A DNA stretch of 64,000 nt from Lachnotalea glycerini (GTDB taxonomy: Bacteria; Bacillota; Clostridia; Lachnospirales; Lachnospiraceae), in contig NZ_QICS01000001.1 of NCBI RefSeq assembly GCF_003201285.1, positions 272,678 to 336,677 on the forward strand, read 5' to 3'. The translations under genes were made by a program, and so were the position numbers. The notes under the pieces were generated by a model. It was not told where the DNA came from and made no database searches. It saw nothing but the letters and a program-made list of their open reading frames with translations. This document shows, one piece after another, positions 16,404 through 26,309 of this stretch; the stretch's first letter is position 1, and the number at the start of each line of letters is the position of its first letter.

Positions 16404-19400
16404 ATGTCAGACAATAATAGGTTAGAGTTAGAGATATATACTAGGTTATCCAAAAAAGAAATAACGAAGGAAGAGGCAAAACAATTGTTGATAGATTTGT
16501 TCGAGAAGAAAGCTCCTGTTTCAAAGGAGCCGACTGAGAAGAAAAATAGTTCAATCGATGTGATATTAACAGAGATTGCAGCAATTGTATCGGATAATCT
16601 TCATCTTTTGGAGGGGGAACTTTCCTATGATGAAAACTTTAAGGATTTAGGAGTAGATTCCATTAATGGAATTGAAATGATTCGTGACATCAATCAAAAG
16701 TACGCGCTCAATCTGGATGCAGTTGTTTTGTATGACTATGAAACCGTGACAAAGCTTAGTGAATATGTGCTGGAACAACGAAGCAAACATTCCGATTTTA
16801 TTCATACGGGAATGCCAGAACCAAAGGAAATAACAGAATCAAAGGAAATAACAGAATCAAAGGAAATAACAGAATCAAAGAAAGTAACGAAATCGAAAGA
16901 AATGCCAAACGCAAAAGCAGTAAGCAAGGAAAAAAAAGAATCGGACCTTACGATTGTTTCAGCAATAGTAAAAATTGTATCGGATAATCTTCATCTGTCA
17001 GAAGAGGAATTGGATTATGATATGAGTTTTAAAGATTTAGGAATCGATTCGATTAATGGGATTGAAATTATCCGAGATATGAATGCTAAATTTGGCTTAA
17101 GTTTAGATGCCGTAGTGCTTTATGATTATTCAGCAATCTCTTCGTTAACCAAAATGATTTCAGAGAAATTGACACAGAAAGAAACTACATTAAAGGAGAT
17201 GGAACCAGATTTTGTATCTCAGTTTGAATCACTTCAATTGAAAAAGGAAAAAGAACCGATTGAAAAAGTAGTTCTGGAAAGAAAAATAAATACGAATCAA
17301 ACATTAGTTCCAAGAGAAAATGTAGTTCAAAGCGAAAAAGTAGGATCAAGGAGAACCAACAATGGGACGGTTTTGCTTCAAAATCCGACGGATATTCAAA
17401 AACAGTTAGAATCAGGATATGACCAGTCAGCTTACCAACCTAAAGTAAAATTGTCAGACCTAAAACAAAGTCAGGCGTTTGATTCTTCAATAACTGAGAA
17501 AAAACAAAAAAAACCAATAGCAGAAGAATTCCATTCAAAAGAGGATATTGCAATTGTAGGGATATCCGGCCGCTTTCCCGGTGCAGACAATGTAGAGGAC
17601 TTCTGGATGAATTTGATAGAAGAAAAAGACAGTGTAATTGAAGTTCCCAAAGACCGATGGGATGCGGATGAAATTTTCAGTGCAGATTCAAGAGCACCTC
17701 ACAAATCATATAGTAAGGTAGGAGGATTTTTATCAAATATTAAGAAGTTTGATTCCATATTTTTCAATATTCCGCCACTCGAAGCAGTTTATATGGACCC
17801 TCAGCAAAGAATTTTTATGGAAGAAGCATGGAAAGCACTGGAAGATGCAGGTTTTAGTGATCGAAATCTAGCCAATGAAAAATGCGGGGTCTTTGTCGGT
17901 GCAACGCAGGGAGATTATTGGAAATTATTGATGAAGAACCAAGAAGATACAAGTGGCGAGGCATTTACAGGAAATGAGCCATCTATGTTTGCTGCCAGAA
18001 TCGCTTACTTCTTAAATCTTACCGGACCAACTGTAACAATGGATACAGCATGCTCTAGTTCACTGGTAGCCCTCCATTTAGCGTGTCAGAGCATACAAAG
18101 TGGTGATAGCAGTATGGCATTGGCGGGAGGAATTCGGTTAAACATCGTCTCCGATTTACATATTGCTACGAGCAAATTAGAAATGTTGTCACACAAGGGG
18201 AAATGCAGCGCATTTGACCAAGAAGCAGATGGAACCATTATGAGTGAGGGAGTTGGCGTAGCGTTACTTATGCCGTTGAAAAAGGCACAGAAAGAAGGAC
18301 ATTCCATTTATGGCATCATAAAAGGTTCAGGAATTAATCAAGATGGTAAAACAAATGGGATTACAGCACCCAGCGCTCAGTCACAGTATCGGCTTGAAAC
18401 ATCCGTATATAAGGCAGCCAATATAAATCCAGAAGAAATCAGCTATGTGGAAGCACATGGAACTGGTACCAAATTAGGAGATCCAATAGAAGTCAAAGCG
18501 CTGACCAATACGTTTCGTGATTACACCGATAAAAACCAATATTGTGCCCTTGGATCTGTAAAAACCAATATTGGCCATACGACGAATGCGGCAGGAATCA
18601 TCAGTTTAATCAAAGTTTTATTGGCCATGCAGCATGGGACAATACCTGCCACGCTGCATTTTAAGAAAGCCAATGAGCATATTTTGTTTGAAACAACACC
18701 ATTTTATGTAAATGCCAAACCGATGAGCTGGAATCTTGCTCAAGGAAAAAATAGAATGGCTGCCATCAGTGCGTTTGGATTTAGTGGAACCAATGCACAT
18801 GTGGTCGTGGAAGAATACAAAGAAAATACAAACATACAGACAAAAGGTATACTTCCATACTACTTAATCACCATATCAGCCAAAGACATAGATTGTTATG
18901 AGAAAAAAATAGAAGATTTACATCAATGGTTAGAAGGGAACAAAACAAAATATTGTCTGAAGGATATCGCCTATACGCTGAATGTCGGAAGAAGCCATTA
19001 TCATGTTCGAGGAGCATTGATTGCAAGAAGTATATCAGAATTACAGAATAAGTTGAAAGAACTAGTGGATTACAAAACAACCAAAGAGTATTTTTTTCAG
19101 CAGGAAAATGGAAAAAATATACGTGCAGATGAGGAAACAAAGGATCAAATAGAGGCTCTTTTTGCAAAGATTTGCAGCACTGAAAAGAGCAATGAGCCAG
19201 AATACAGACAGGGACTTTTATCGGTGGCAAAGTATTATACAATGGGATTTTTGACAGACTGTAAGAAAATTTTTACAGACAAGTCCTATCAGCTTCTTCA
19301 TTTGCCCGTCTATCCTTTTGCAGAAGAGGAATATTGGATTGATGAGTCGGCGAAGCAAGAGTCTTGCTTCATTGGGAAAAGATGCGCTCTTCATCCGATG

Positions 19401-22400
19401 CTTGATGAAAACATATCAACTTTGCAGGAACAATGTTTTCAAAAAACCTTTACCGGAGAAGAATTTTTCCTGAACGATCATTTGGTGGGAGATACCAAAG
19501 TACTACCGGCTGTGGCCTATCTTGAGATGGCTAGAATAGCCGGAGACTTGGCAGACAGAAAACGAAAAGTAATCAAACTATCCAATAATTACTGGTTAAA
19601 TGCAATTAAGGTTTTAGAAGACCCGAAGAAGGTTGAAATTCATTTCATACCGGAAAAAGAGGATGAAACGGTTGTTTCCTATGAGGTTGTAAGTCAGGAT
19701 AAGGATAAAAATGTAATTCTTCATGGAAAGGGAGAGATTACCTTTGGATGGGAGGAAAGTGAAGCTAAGAAAGAAAATATATCCCTTCCTCCAATAAAAG
19801 AGCGTTGCCATGAAAAAGTATCCAAAGAGGAATGCTATCAAATGTTTCACATGGCAGGACTCAATCTTTTACAAAGCTATCAGTCTATTCAAGAATTACA
19901 GTTTAGTGAGAATGAAGTGCTGGCTAAGTTAGAATTACCAAAGCATTTAAAAGCTTCCTGGAAGCAATTTAAGCTTCACCCGATTCTTATGGACGGCGCA
20001 CTCGAAGCAGTGATTGGTATGCTAAGTATGAGAGTAAAGTCAGACAAAATACGTTTGCCATTTTATATAGGAGAGGTTGAAATTCTGGGAGAATTAACGC
20101 AATGCTGTTATTCTTATGCCAGATACATTGGAAAAAAGAAAATTAATTTACAGGAAACAGAATGTTTTGATGTGTTTATTTTAGATGAAGCAGGAACTGT
20201 ACTGATTAAGATTAAGAATTTTTCTTTGTGGGAAATAGGGAAAAATTTGCAAGACAACGATGAAACGGACAATCCAATGATGTATTACCAGACAATTTGG
20301 GAGCAAAAAGAAGAAGTCCCAGAAAACAGTGATGATTACAAGCAAAGCCTATTGATTTTTGATACAGAAGAAAAGCTATCTGATTCTCTTCAGACATTGA
20401 GCCAAGAAACGGCTATTATAGTAAAACCATCTTCTGATTATTCAGAATCCGGGGATGGAACAAGATTTGAGATAAATAAGGAGCAGAAAGAACATTATGT
20501 TCGTATGTTGAAAAAAATTTTGCAAGTCAGAAAATTACCGGATCATATTGTGTATGCATGGGCGAACGATCCCCTTGAATTGGCAGAGCCGTTTACAATG
20601 GATGAGCTAAATCGAAGCTTATTTCCGGTTATCTATTTGACACAAGCGCTAGAGGAGCAGGGTGTTGGGAAAATTCATTTTAATTATGTGTATGATGGAA
20701 AGAATGATTCTTATCATCCGTTTGAGGCTGCTTTTGGTGCTTTTGCAAGAGCACTTCATCTGGAAAACAACAAATGGATTTATAAGTCCATAAAATTTGA
20801 AAATACGGTATCCTTATATGAAAAAAGCAAATGGATTTTAAGAGAATTTGCAGACAGTAGAGAGAATGATTTCGATGTCTTATATAGAGAAGAAATACGT
20901 TATATCAAACAAATCAAAGAGTTTGACGCAAGTAAGGCTGAAATGCAAACAACGAAGCTTGTAAGGGGTGGCAGCTATGTGATAACCGGAGGATTTGGTA
21001 AGCTTGGCTATCTATTTGCCAAATATCTTGCCAAAGAATATCATGCAAAAATTTGCTTGTCAAGCCGTGGTTCACTTAATGATGAAAAGAGAAGAATGAT
21101 TTCAAAACTAGAAGCCTTAGGTGGAGAGGTACGGTTTGTACAGGCAGATAGTTCTAACCTAAATGATGCAAAGAAATTATATGAAGCAGCAAAAGATCAC
21201 TTCCATAAAATAAATGGAGTCATCCATTGCGCGGGAATGATTCACGATAATTTTCTGAAAAACAAGACAATCGAAGAAATCAAACAGGTGATTACTCCAA
21301 AGATTGCAGGAATGATTCATTTCGATTTGCTGACACAAAACGAAGCATTAGATTTTTTTATGACGTTTTCTTCAACAGCAGCAATTACCGGAAATATGGG
21401 ACAGACAGATTATGCTTATGCAAATAGCTTTATGGATTATTTTGTTTTGAACCGTGAGCAATTGCGACAAAAGGGGTTACGCTCAGGAAAATCCTTATCA
21501 CTGAACTGGCCGTTATGGAAAGAGGGCGGCATGCAGGTTGATAAAGAAACAGAGAAGCTGTTTCATACGATGGGAATTCAGGCGCTAAAAACATCCATGG
21601 GTCTACAGGCATTTGAAGATTCCCTGAAATCAGATTTAAATCAGATGATTATTTTTTGTGGTGATCAAAAGAAGATTCGAAAATTTTTAAAAATGAATCA
21701 GGGGGCAGAGCGCAAGACAGAAAATAAGAATAGTGTAGAACTAGCAGATGATCAGGAACAAATCCAACAGCAACTGAGCAATATGGTTTGTGAGATTTTA
21801 AGGCTGAAGAAAAAAGATATTTATTTAGAAAAGGAATTGGGAGATTACGGATTTAACTCCTTAACTCTCGTAGATTTTGCAAATAAAATGAATGATTTTT
21901 ATCAAATAGAATTAAATCCAAGTGCTTTATATGAGTATTCAACGATTTCTTTATTGGCATCCTATCTGAATGAGGAATTTCAGGCTGAAATATCTGCATA
22001 TTACAGGGGAAGCCAAGTAAAAGAAGAAAAGAGCTTTTCACCAAAGGCAGAAGAAATACCAGAGCATAGGGAAGAAGAAAAACCGAATATAGCCAAAAGC
22101 AGCAGATTTCGTATACCGGAAAGGAACGTCGTTGAAGATTTGGTCAAAGTAAATCAGACAGAGAGAGAACCTATTGCCATAGTAGGAATGAATGGTGTAA
22201 TGCCTCAATCTGAGAATCTTGAGATTTTCTGGAGAAATCTGGAGAATTCCAAGGATTTAATTTCAGAGGTTCCATCTAATCGATGGAAGATGGATGAAGT
22301 AGCAGAAAACATTCCAAAATGGGGCGGCTTTCTAAATGAAATTGATAAATTTGACCCGTTATTTTTTGGAATTTCACCAATGGAAGCACAACTGATGGAC

Positions 22401-25400
22401 CCGCAGCAAAGAATATTCATGGAAGTGATATGGAAAACAATAGAGGATGCCGGATATAAACCTTCCGATTTATCAGGAACCCAAACCGGTTTGTTTGTAG
22501 GCGTATCTACGACAGATTACCGTGACGTAATCAGTGACAGAGAAATTGAGGCCGTTACGTCAACAGGAAATTCCCATTGTATTCTGGCAAACCGTATTTC
22601 GTTTTTATTAAATATTCATGGACCCAGTGAACCGATTGATACCGCATGCTCTTCCTCTTTGGTAGCCATTCATCGTGGTGTGGAATCGATTTACAATGGA
22701 GACTGTGAAATGGCACTGGTTGGAGGTGTCAATGTAATTGCAAGCCCAACTCTTCATATCAGCTTTGGGAAAGCCGGCATGTTATCTGTGGACGGAAGAT
22801 GTAAAACCTTTGATGAAAGTGCAAATGGATATGTCAGAGGCGAAGGTGCAGGAGCAATTTTCTTAAAACCATTGAGCAAGGCGAAAAAAGATGGTGACCA
22901 TATTTATGGACTGATTAAGGGAACAGGAATTAATCATGGCGGACACGCTTCCTCACTCACTGCTCCAAACCCAAGTGCACAAGCAGACCTGATTAAAAAG
23001 GTGATTGAAAAATCAGGTATTGCACCAGATACCATAAGCTATATCGAGGCACACGGAACAGGCACAAAGCTCGGGGACCCGATTGAAATTAATTCTTTAA
23101 TCAAGTCATTTAAAGAATTGAGCAAAAAGCATGACATTTTGTTCAATCAAAAAGAATATTGCGGAATTGGCTCAGTAAAGACGAATATCGGACATTTGGA
23201 AACAGCAGCCGGCATTGCAGGGGTTTTGAAGGTGTTACTCGCGATGAAATATAAAAAACTTCCCGGGCTGGTCAACTTAAAAGAACAAAATCCATTTATC
23301 AAACTGGAAGAAACACCTTTTTATTTGGTTAAGGAGACAAAAGACTGGAACACACGTATCGATGAGTACGGCAATGAACTTCCAAGGCGTGCAGGAATCA
23401 GCTCATTTGGATTTGGAGGTGTTAATGCACATATGATACTCGAAGAATACAAAGAGGAGAAAGAACTGACACCAAACGATAGTAAACCACAGATTATTGT
23501 ACTTTCCGCAAGAAATAGAAATTGCCTGAAGGAGTATCTAAAGGAGTGGAACGAGTATTTGAATCAGGATGCCAAAAACCAGATATCCTTATCCGATGTG
23601 GCATACACACTTCAGGTAGGTAGAGAAGGTATGACGAGGCGAGTTGCCTTTGTTGTTAACAGTCTTTCTGAGTTAAAGAACAAGGTGAATCAGGTTCTAA
23701 ATGGGGACGAATCCATTGAAGGAGTATATGAGGGAGACAAAAACGAAGGAGGGAAAGATTTCCTATTAATGGACGGCAGTTTAGGGCAGGAAATTTTAGA
23801 TATGCTAATTCAAAATCAGGAATATAACAAATTAGCAGCACTTTGGGTATCAGGAATTGAGGTTGATTTTCGTATACTCCATCAAAATTGCAAGCGAAAG
23901 AGAGTATCGCTGCCGACCTACCCATTTGAGCGAAAGCATATATGGGCAGAAAAAGATAGTGAAAAGGCAATTCATGTGCCATCAGTAAAAGAAGAAAAGC
24001 AGAATAACAAAGAAGATACGACTGATATCACACAATGTTTTTACCAACAATGCTGGAAAAATGTAGAACTGCCATCGAATTTAGAAAAACCATTGGATAA
24101 AAAGACCAAAAGAAGCGTATTAATTATGATCCCAAAGGATCATGAGGATATTTTAAATCGATTACTGCAATATCACAAGGATGATGAAGTAACCATTATG
24201 ATACTTGGCTTCGAGAAGAAACATTTGGAGGAAAACCGCTATCAAATTAATGTATGGGATGAAAATGCGGTCGAAGGCTGTTTAGAAAAAATAAATACAC
24301 TTGATATTGTATATTTTCTGGGTGGTTTATTGCCAAAAACTTTGGACATTGAAAATAGGGATGCTTTAAAAGAGAGTCAGGAAAAAGGAATTATTTCGCT
24401 GTTTCGTCTGGTAAAAGGTTTGACAAGGAAGGAATTGGATAATAAACCACTGCAATTCTATGTTTGGACCAATCAGGTTACCGCAATGGCACCAAAAGAA
24501 ACGAATATACCAAATTCCGCAAGCATTCTCGGTTTTGTTAAGACCATGGCAAAAGAATATTTGTATTGGAAGGTAAGTTGTGTCGATTTTGATTCCAATG
24601 ATTTGTATGGCGAAAAGACAGAAGCGCTATTTCAAATGCTGCTTCATGAGCCACCGAATGCGCGGGGAAATGAAACGGTTATTCGTGGCAAAAAGCGTTA
24701 TGAGCGAAGTATTTCATCTGTTTTTGCAGATGAAATTCAGGAAAATCCGTTCCGAAAAGATGGTGTGTATGTCATCTTAGGAGGAGCCGGAGGAATTGGA
24801 CTGGAGTTCGCCCGTTACCTGTCCAAAACGGTTCATGCAAAAATAGCTTTAATTGGTCGTTCTGCGCTTTCAGAAGAAAAGAAAGAAAAAATGGCAGAAG
24901 TGGAAAGGCTTGGAGGAAAAATTTTATATGTAAAAGCGGATGCAGTTGATTTGGAAAGTATGAGACATGCAGTTACAGAGATTCAATCTAATTTTGGTTC
25001 GATTCATGGTGTCATTCATTCGGCAATTGTTATGAAGGATAGCTCCATCCGTAATATGGAGGAGAGTAATCTACGGGAAGCATTGGCTCCGAAGGTACAA
25101 GGCAGCTTGAATCTTTATCAGGTTATGAAAAATGAAACGCTTGATTTTATTATGTTTTTCTCGTCAATCCAGACATTTATCGGTAATTTAGGGCAGGGAA
25201 ATTATGCAGCAGCCTGTGCGTATAAGGATGCATTTGCAGATTATATAAGAAGTCAAACGAAAAGTAAGGTCAAGACGATTAATTGGGGATATTGGGGAAG
25301 CGTAGGCGTTGCATCTTCCAAAGCTTACAATCAAAAAATTTTGGCAACCGGCTTAGGCTCTATCATGCCAGAGGAAGGAATGAAAGCACTAACACAAATT

Positions 25401-26270
25401 GTCGCCCACCCAGATATGGATCATATTGCAGTCATTAAAGCAGAGGAAGCCCTGCTGAAAAAGTCCGGAATCGAGACAAAAAAGGCAAAAGTGCAAAAAG
25501 TATCAGTAAAAATAGCCCCAAAACATTCAGCTATCAAAGAGGACGCACTACCAAGGATAAAAGAAAAAATCATGGAAAGCTGTGGCGATATTTTAAAGGT
25601 AGACAAAAATGAAGTAGACAGCGATATCCCTTTTTCAGAGTATGGAGTTGATTCGATTACGGGGATGGAGCTGATTAAAAACATCAATGAAACCTTTCAA
25701 ATCAATTTAAAGAATACCGTACTGTTTGATTATAGTAACATAGATGCCTTGAGTGAATATTTATGGAATGAGTATAAGGAAGAGATTATGACTGCGTTTC
25801 ATGACGTTGAAGAGGTACCTGATACAGATAGCGACAGAGTAGAAACTCAGATTACAAACAACAATGAAAGTCACAGCGCAAACAACAATTCAAGTGGATA
25901 TAAACAGGTGGAGCAAAAAGTAATGCAGTGCTTAAGCAAGGCATTGGGTGTAGAAAGCTGTGATATTGATTCAAACATGTCATTTTCTGATTGCGGTGTT
26001 GATTCGATTACCGGACTTACACTCATAAAGGCAATCAATGAGAGCTTTGGAATCACTTTGAAAAGTACGGTGTTGTTTGACTATAGTAATCTACATGATT
26101 TTTGTCACTATCTAATTAAGGAGTATAAAGAGGCTGCTTTGTGTATGGTTCAGGGAAAAGAAGAAAACGTTTTAACTTTAGATACCAGTCAGGATGCAGA
26201 AGAAAATGTATTTCAGCAATTAGCAGAGGGAAAAATGGATATTGATGAAGTCTTTCATCTAATAGACTAA
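16404..26270 (+). CDS. Trans-AT PKS: ACP-ACP-KS-DH-KR-ACP-KS-KR-ACP-ACP
   Basis: A 3288-residue protein, 13 nt after the previous stop, with GAGGAGG before the ATG. An N-terminal docking helix is followed by two near-identical ACPs (Ser86 and Ser216), likely the carriers for the ECH-containing module upstream; neither has the Trp often found six residues after the Ser in beta-branching ACPs. KS4 (Cys550, DTACSSS) leads a DH (His1026; second motif DGALE with Glu for Gln), a KR (TGGFGKLG near 1527, FSS and Tyr intact) and an ACP (Ser1819 in GFNSL). KS5 (Cys2082) is followed by a KR (LGGAGGIG near 2792; YAAACAYKD in place of YxxxN) and two more ACPs (Ser3084, Ser3201). The last residues (LAEGKMDIDEVFHLID) are a docking helix. 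Expected steps are an alkene in module 4 and a beta-hydroxyl in module 5. Confidence 0.96.
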   Translation: MSDNNRLELEIYTRLSKKEITKEEAKQLLIDLFEKKAPVSKEPTEKKNSSIDVILTEIAAIVSDNLHLLEGELSYDENFKDLGVDSINGIEMIRDINQKYALNLDAVVLYDYETVTKLSEYVLEQRSKHSDFIHTGMPEPKEITESKEITESKEITESKKVTKSKEMPNAKAVSKEKKESDLTIVSAIVKIVSDNLHLSEEELDYDMSFKDLGIDSINGIEIIRDMNAKFGLSLDAVVLYDYSAISSLTKMISEKLTQKETTLKEMEPDFVSQFESLQLKKEKEPIEKVVLERKINTNQTLVPRENVVQSEKVGSRRTNNGTVLLQNPTDIQKQLESGYDQSAYQPKVKLSDLKQSQAFDSSITEKKQKKPIAEEFHSKEDIAIVGISGRFPGADNVEDFWMNLIEEKDSVIEVPKDRWDADEIFSADSRAPHKSYSKVGGFLSNIKKFDSIFFNIPPLEAVYMDPQQRIFMEEAWKALEDAGFSDRNLANEKCGVFVGATQGDYWKLLMKNQEDTSGEAFTGNEPSMFAARIAYFLNLTGPTVTMDTACSSSLVALHLACQSIQSGDSSMALAGGIRLNIVSDLHIATSKLEMLSHKGKCSAFDQEADGTIMSEGVGVALLMPLKKAQKEGHSIYGIIKGSGINQDGKTNGITAPSAQSQYRLETSVYKAANINPEEISYVEAHGTGTKLGDPIEVKALTNTFRDYTDKNQYCALGSVKTNIGHTTNAAGIISLIKVLLAMQHGTIPATLHFKKANEHILFETTPFYVNAKPMSWNLAQGKNRMAAISAFGFSGTNAHVVVEEYKENTNIQTKGILPYYLITISAKDIDCYEKKIEDLHQWLEGNKTKYCLKDIAYTLNVGRSHYHVRGALIARSISELQNKLKELVDYKTTKEYFFQQENGKNIRADEETKDQIEALFAKICSTEKSNEPEYRQGLLSVAKYYTMGFLTDCKKIFTDKSYQLLHLPVYPFAEEEYWIDESAKQESCFIGKRCALHPMLDENISTLQEQCFQKTFTGEEFFLNDHLVGDTKVLPAVAYLEMARIAGDLADRKRKVIKLSNNYWLNAIKVLEDPKKVEIHFIPEKEDETVVSYEVVSQDKDKNVILHGKGEITFGWEESEAKKENISLPPIKERCHEKVSKEECYQMFHMAGLNLLQSYQSIQELQFSENEVLAKLELPKHLKASWKQFKLHPILMDGALEAVIGMLSMRVKSDKIRLPFYIGEVEILGELTQCCYSYARYIGKKKINLQETECFDVFILDEAGTVLIKIKNFSLWEIGKNLQDNDETDNPMMYYQTIWEQKEEVPENSDDYKQSLLIFDTEEKLSDSLQTLSQETAIIVKPSSDYSESGDGTRFEINKEQKEHYVRMLKKILQVRKLPDHIVYAWANDPLELAEPFTMDELNRSLFPVIYLTQALEEQGVGKIHFNYVYDGKNDSYHPFEAAFGAFARALHLENNKWIYKSIKFENTVSLYEKSKWILREFADSRENDFDVLYREEIRYIKQIKEFDASKAEMQTTKLVRGGSYVITGGFGKLGYLFAKYLAKEYHAKICLSSRGSLNDEKRRMISKLEALGGEVRFVQADSSNLNDAKKLYEAAKDHFHKINGVIHCAGMIHDNFLKNKTIEEIKQVITPKIAGMIHFDLLTQNEALDFFMTFSSTAAITGNMGQTDYAYANSFMDYFVLNREQLRQKGLRSGKSLSLNWPLWKEGGMQVDKETEKLFHTMGIQALKTSMGLQAFEDSLKSDLNQMIIFCGDQKKIRKFLKMNQGAERKTENKNSVELADDQEQIQQQLSNMVCEILRLKKKDIYLEKELGDYGFNSLTLVDFANKMNDFYQIELNPSALYEYSTISLLASYLNEEFQAEISAYYRGSQVKEEKSFSPKAEEIPEHREEEKPNIAKSSRFRIPERNVVEDLVKVNQTEREPIAIVGMNGVMPQSENLEIFWRNLENSKDLISEVPSNRWKMDEVAENIPKWGGFLNEIDKFDPLFFGISPMEAQLMDPQQRIFMEVIWKTIEDAGYKPSDLSGTQTGLFVGVSTTDYRDVISDREIEAVTSTGNSHCILANRISFLLNIHGPSEPIDTACSSSLVAIHRGVESIYNGDCEMALVGGVNVIASPTLHISFGKAGMLSVDGRCKTFDESANGYVRGEGAGAIFLKPLSKAKKDGDHIYGLIKGTGINHGGHASSLTAPNPSAQADLIKKVIEKSGIAPDTISYIEAHGTGTKLGDPIEINSLIKSFKELSKKHDILFNQKEYCGIGSVKTNIGHLETAAGIAGVLKVLLAMKYKKLPGLVNLKEQNPFIKLEETPFYLVKETKDWNTRIDEYGNELPRRAGISSFGFGGVNAHMILEEYKEEKELTPNDSKPQIIVLSARNRNCLKEYLKEWNEYLNQDAKNQISLSDVAYTLQVGREGMTRRVAFVVNSLSELKNKVNQVLNGDESIEGVYEGDKNEGGKDFLLMDGSLGQEILDMLIQNQEYNKLAALWVSGIEVDFRILHQNCKRKRVSLPTYPFERKHIWAEKDSEKAIHVPSVKEEKQNNKEDTTDITQCFYQQCWKNVELPSNLEKPLDKKTKRSVLIMIPKDHEDILNRLLQYHKDDEVTIMILGFEKKHLEENRYQINVWDENAVEGCLEKINTLDIVYFLGGLLPKTLDIENRDALKESQEKGIISLFRLVKGLTRKELDNKPLQFYVWTNQVTAMAPKETNIPNSASILGFVKTMAKEYLYWKVSCVDFDSNDLYGEKTEALFQMLLHEPPNARGNETVIRGKKRYERSISSVFADEIQENPFRKDGVYVILGGAGGIGLEFARYLSKTVHAKIALIGRSALSEEKKEKMAEVERLGGKILYVKADAVDLESMRHAVTEIQSNFGSIHGVIHSAIVMKDSSIRNMEESNLREALAPKVQGSLNLYQVMKNETLDFIMFFSSIQTFIGNLGQGNYAAACAYKDAFADYIRSQTKSKVKTINWGYWGSVGVASSKAYNQKILATGLGSIMPEEGMKALTQIVAHPDMDHIAVIKAEEALLKKSGIETKKAKVQKVSVKIAPKHSAIKEDALPRIKEKIMESCGDILKVDKNEVDSDIPFSEYGVDSITGMELIKNINETFQINLKNTVLFDYSNIDALSEYLWNEYKEEIMTAFHDVEEVPDTDSDRVETQITNNNESHSANNNSSGYKQVEQKVMQCLSKALGVESCDIDSNMSFSDCGVDSITGLTLIKAINESFGITLKSTVLFDYSNLHDFCHYLIKEYKEAALCMVQGKEENVLTLDTSQDAEENVFQQLAEGKMDIDEVFHLID
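16824..16877 (+). repeat. Three perfect 18-bp tandem repeats between twin ACPs
   Basis: Three exact copies of AAGGAAATAACAGAATCA, then a decayed fourth, encode KEITES hexapeptides in the linker joining the twin N-terminal ACPs. A 22-bp stretch (starting ATTGTATCGG, ending TTCATCT) is also identical in both flanking ACP coding regions, so the ACP duplication looks recent. Confidence 0.85.
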
Positions 26271-26272
26271 TA

Positions 26273-26288
26273 AAATATCCGCTTTGAC
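26273..26288. repeat. Copy of a dispersed PKS-operon element
   Basis: The 16-mer AAATATCCGCTTTGAC in the 39-bp gap between two PKS genes is the exact reverse complement of 39566-39581 in the operon terminator, and its core (ATCCGCTT) also forms one arm of the repeat at 2654-2676. All three copies sit outside coding sequence. Function unknown. Confidence 0.55.
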
Positions 26289-26309
26289 AATAATAAGGAG
26301 AGAACAAAG

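Noticed and set aside
16824-16877. Short regular repeats that could suggest a CRISPR array
   Set aside because: The units are contiguous, have no spacers and are in frame within a linker.
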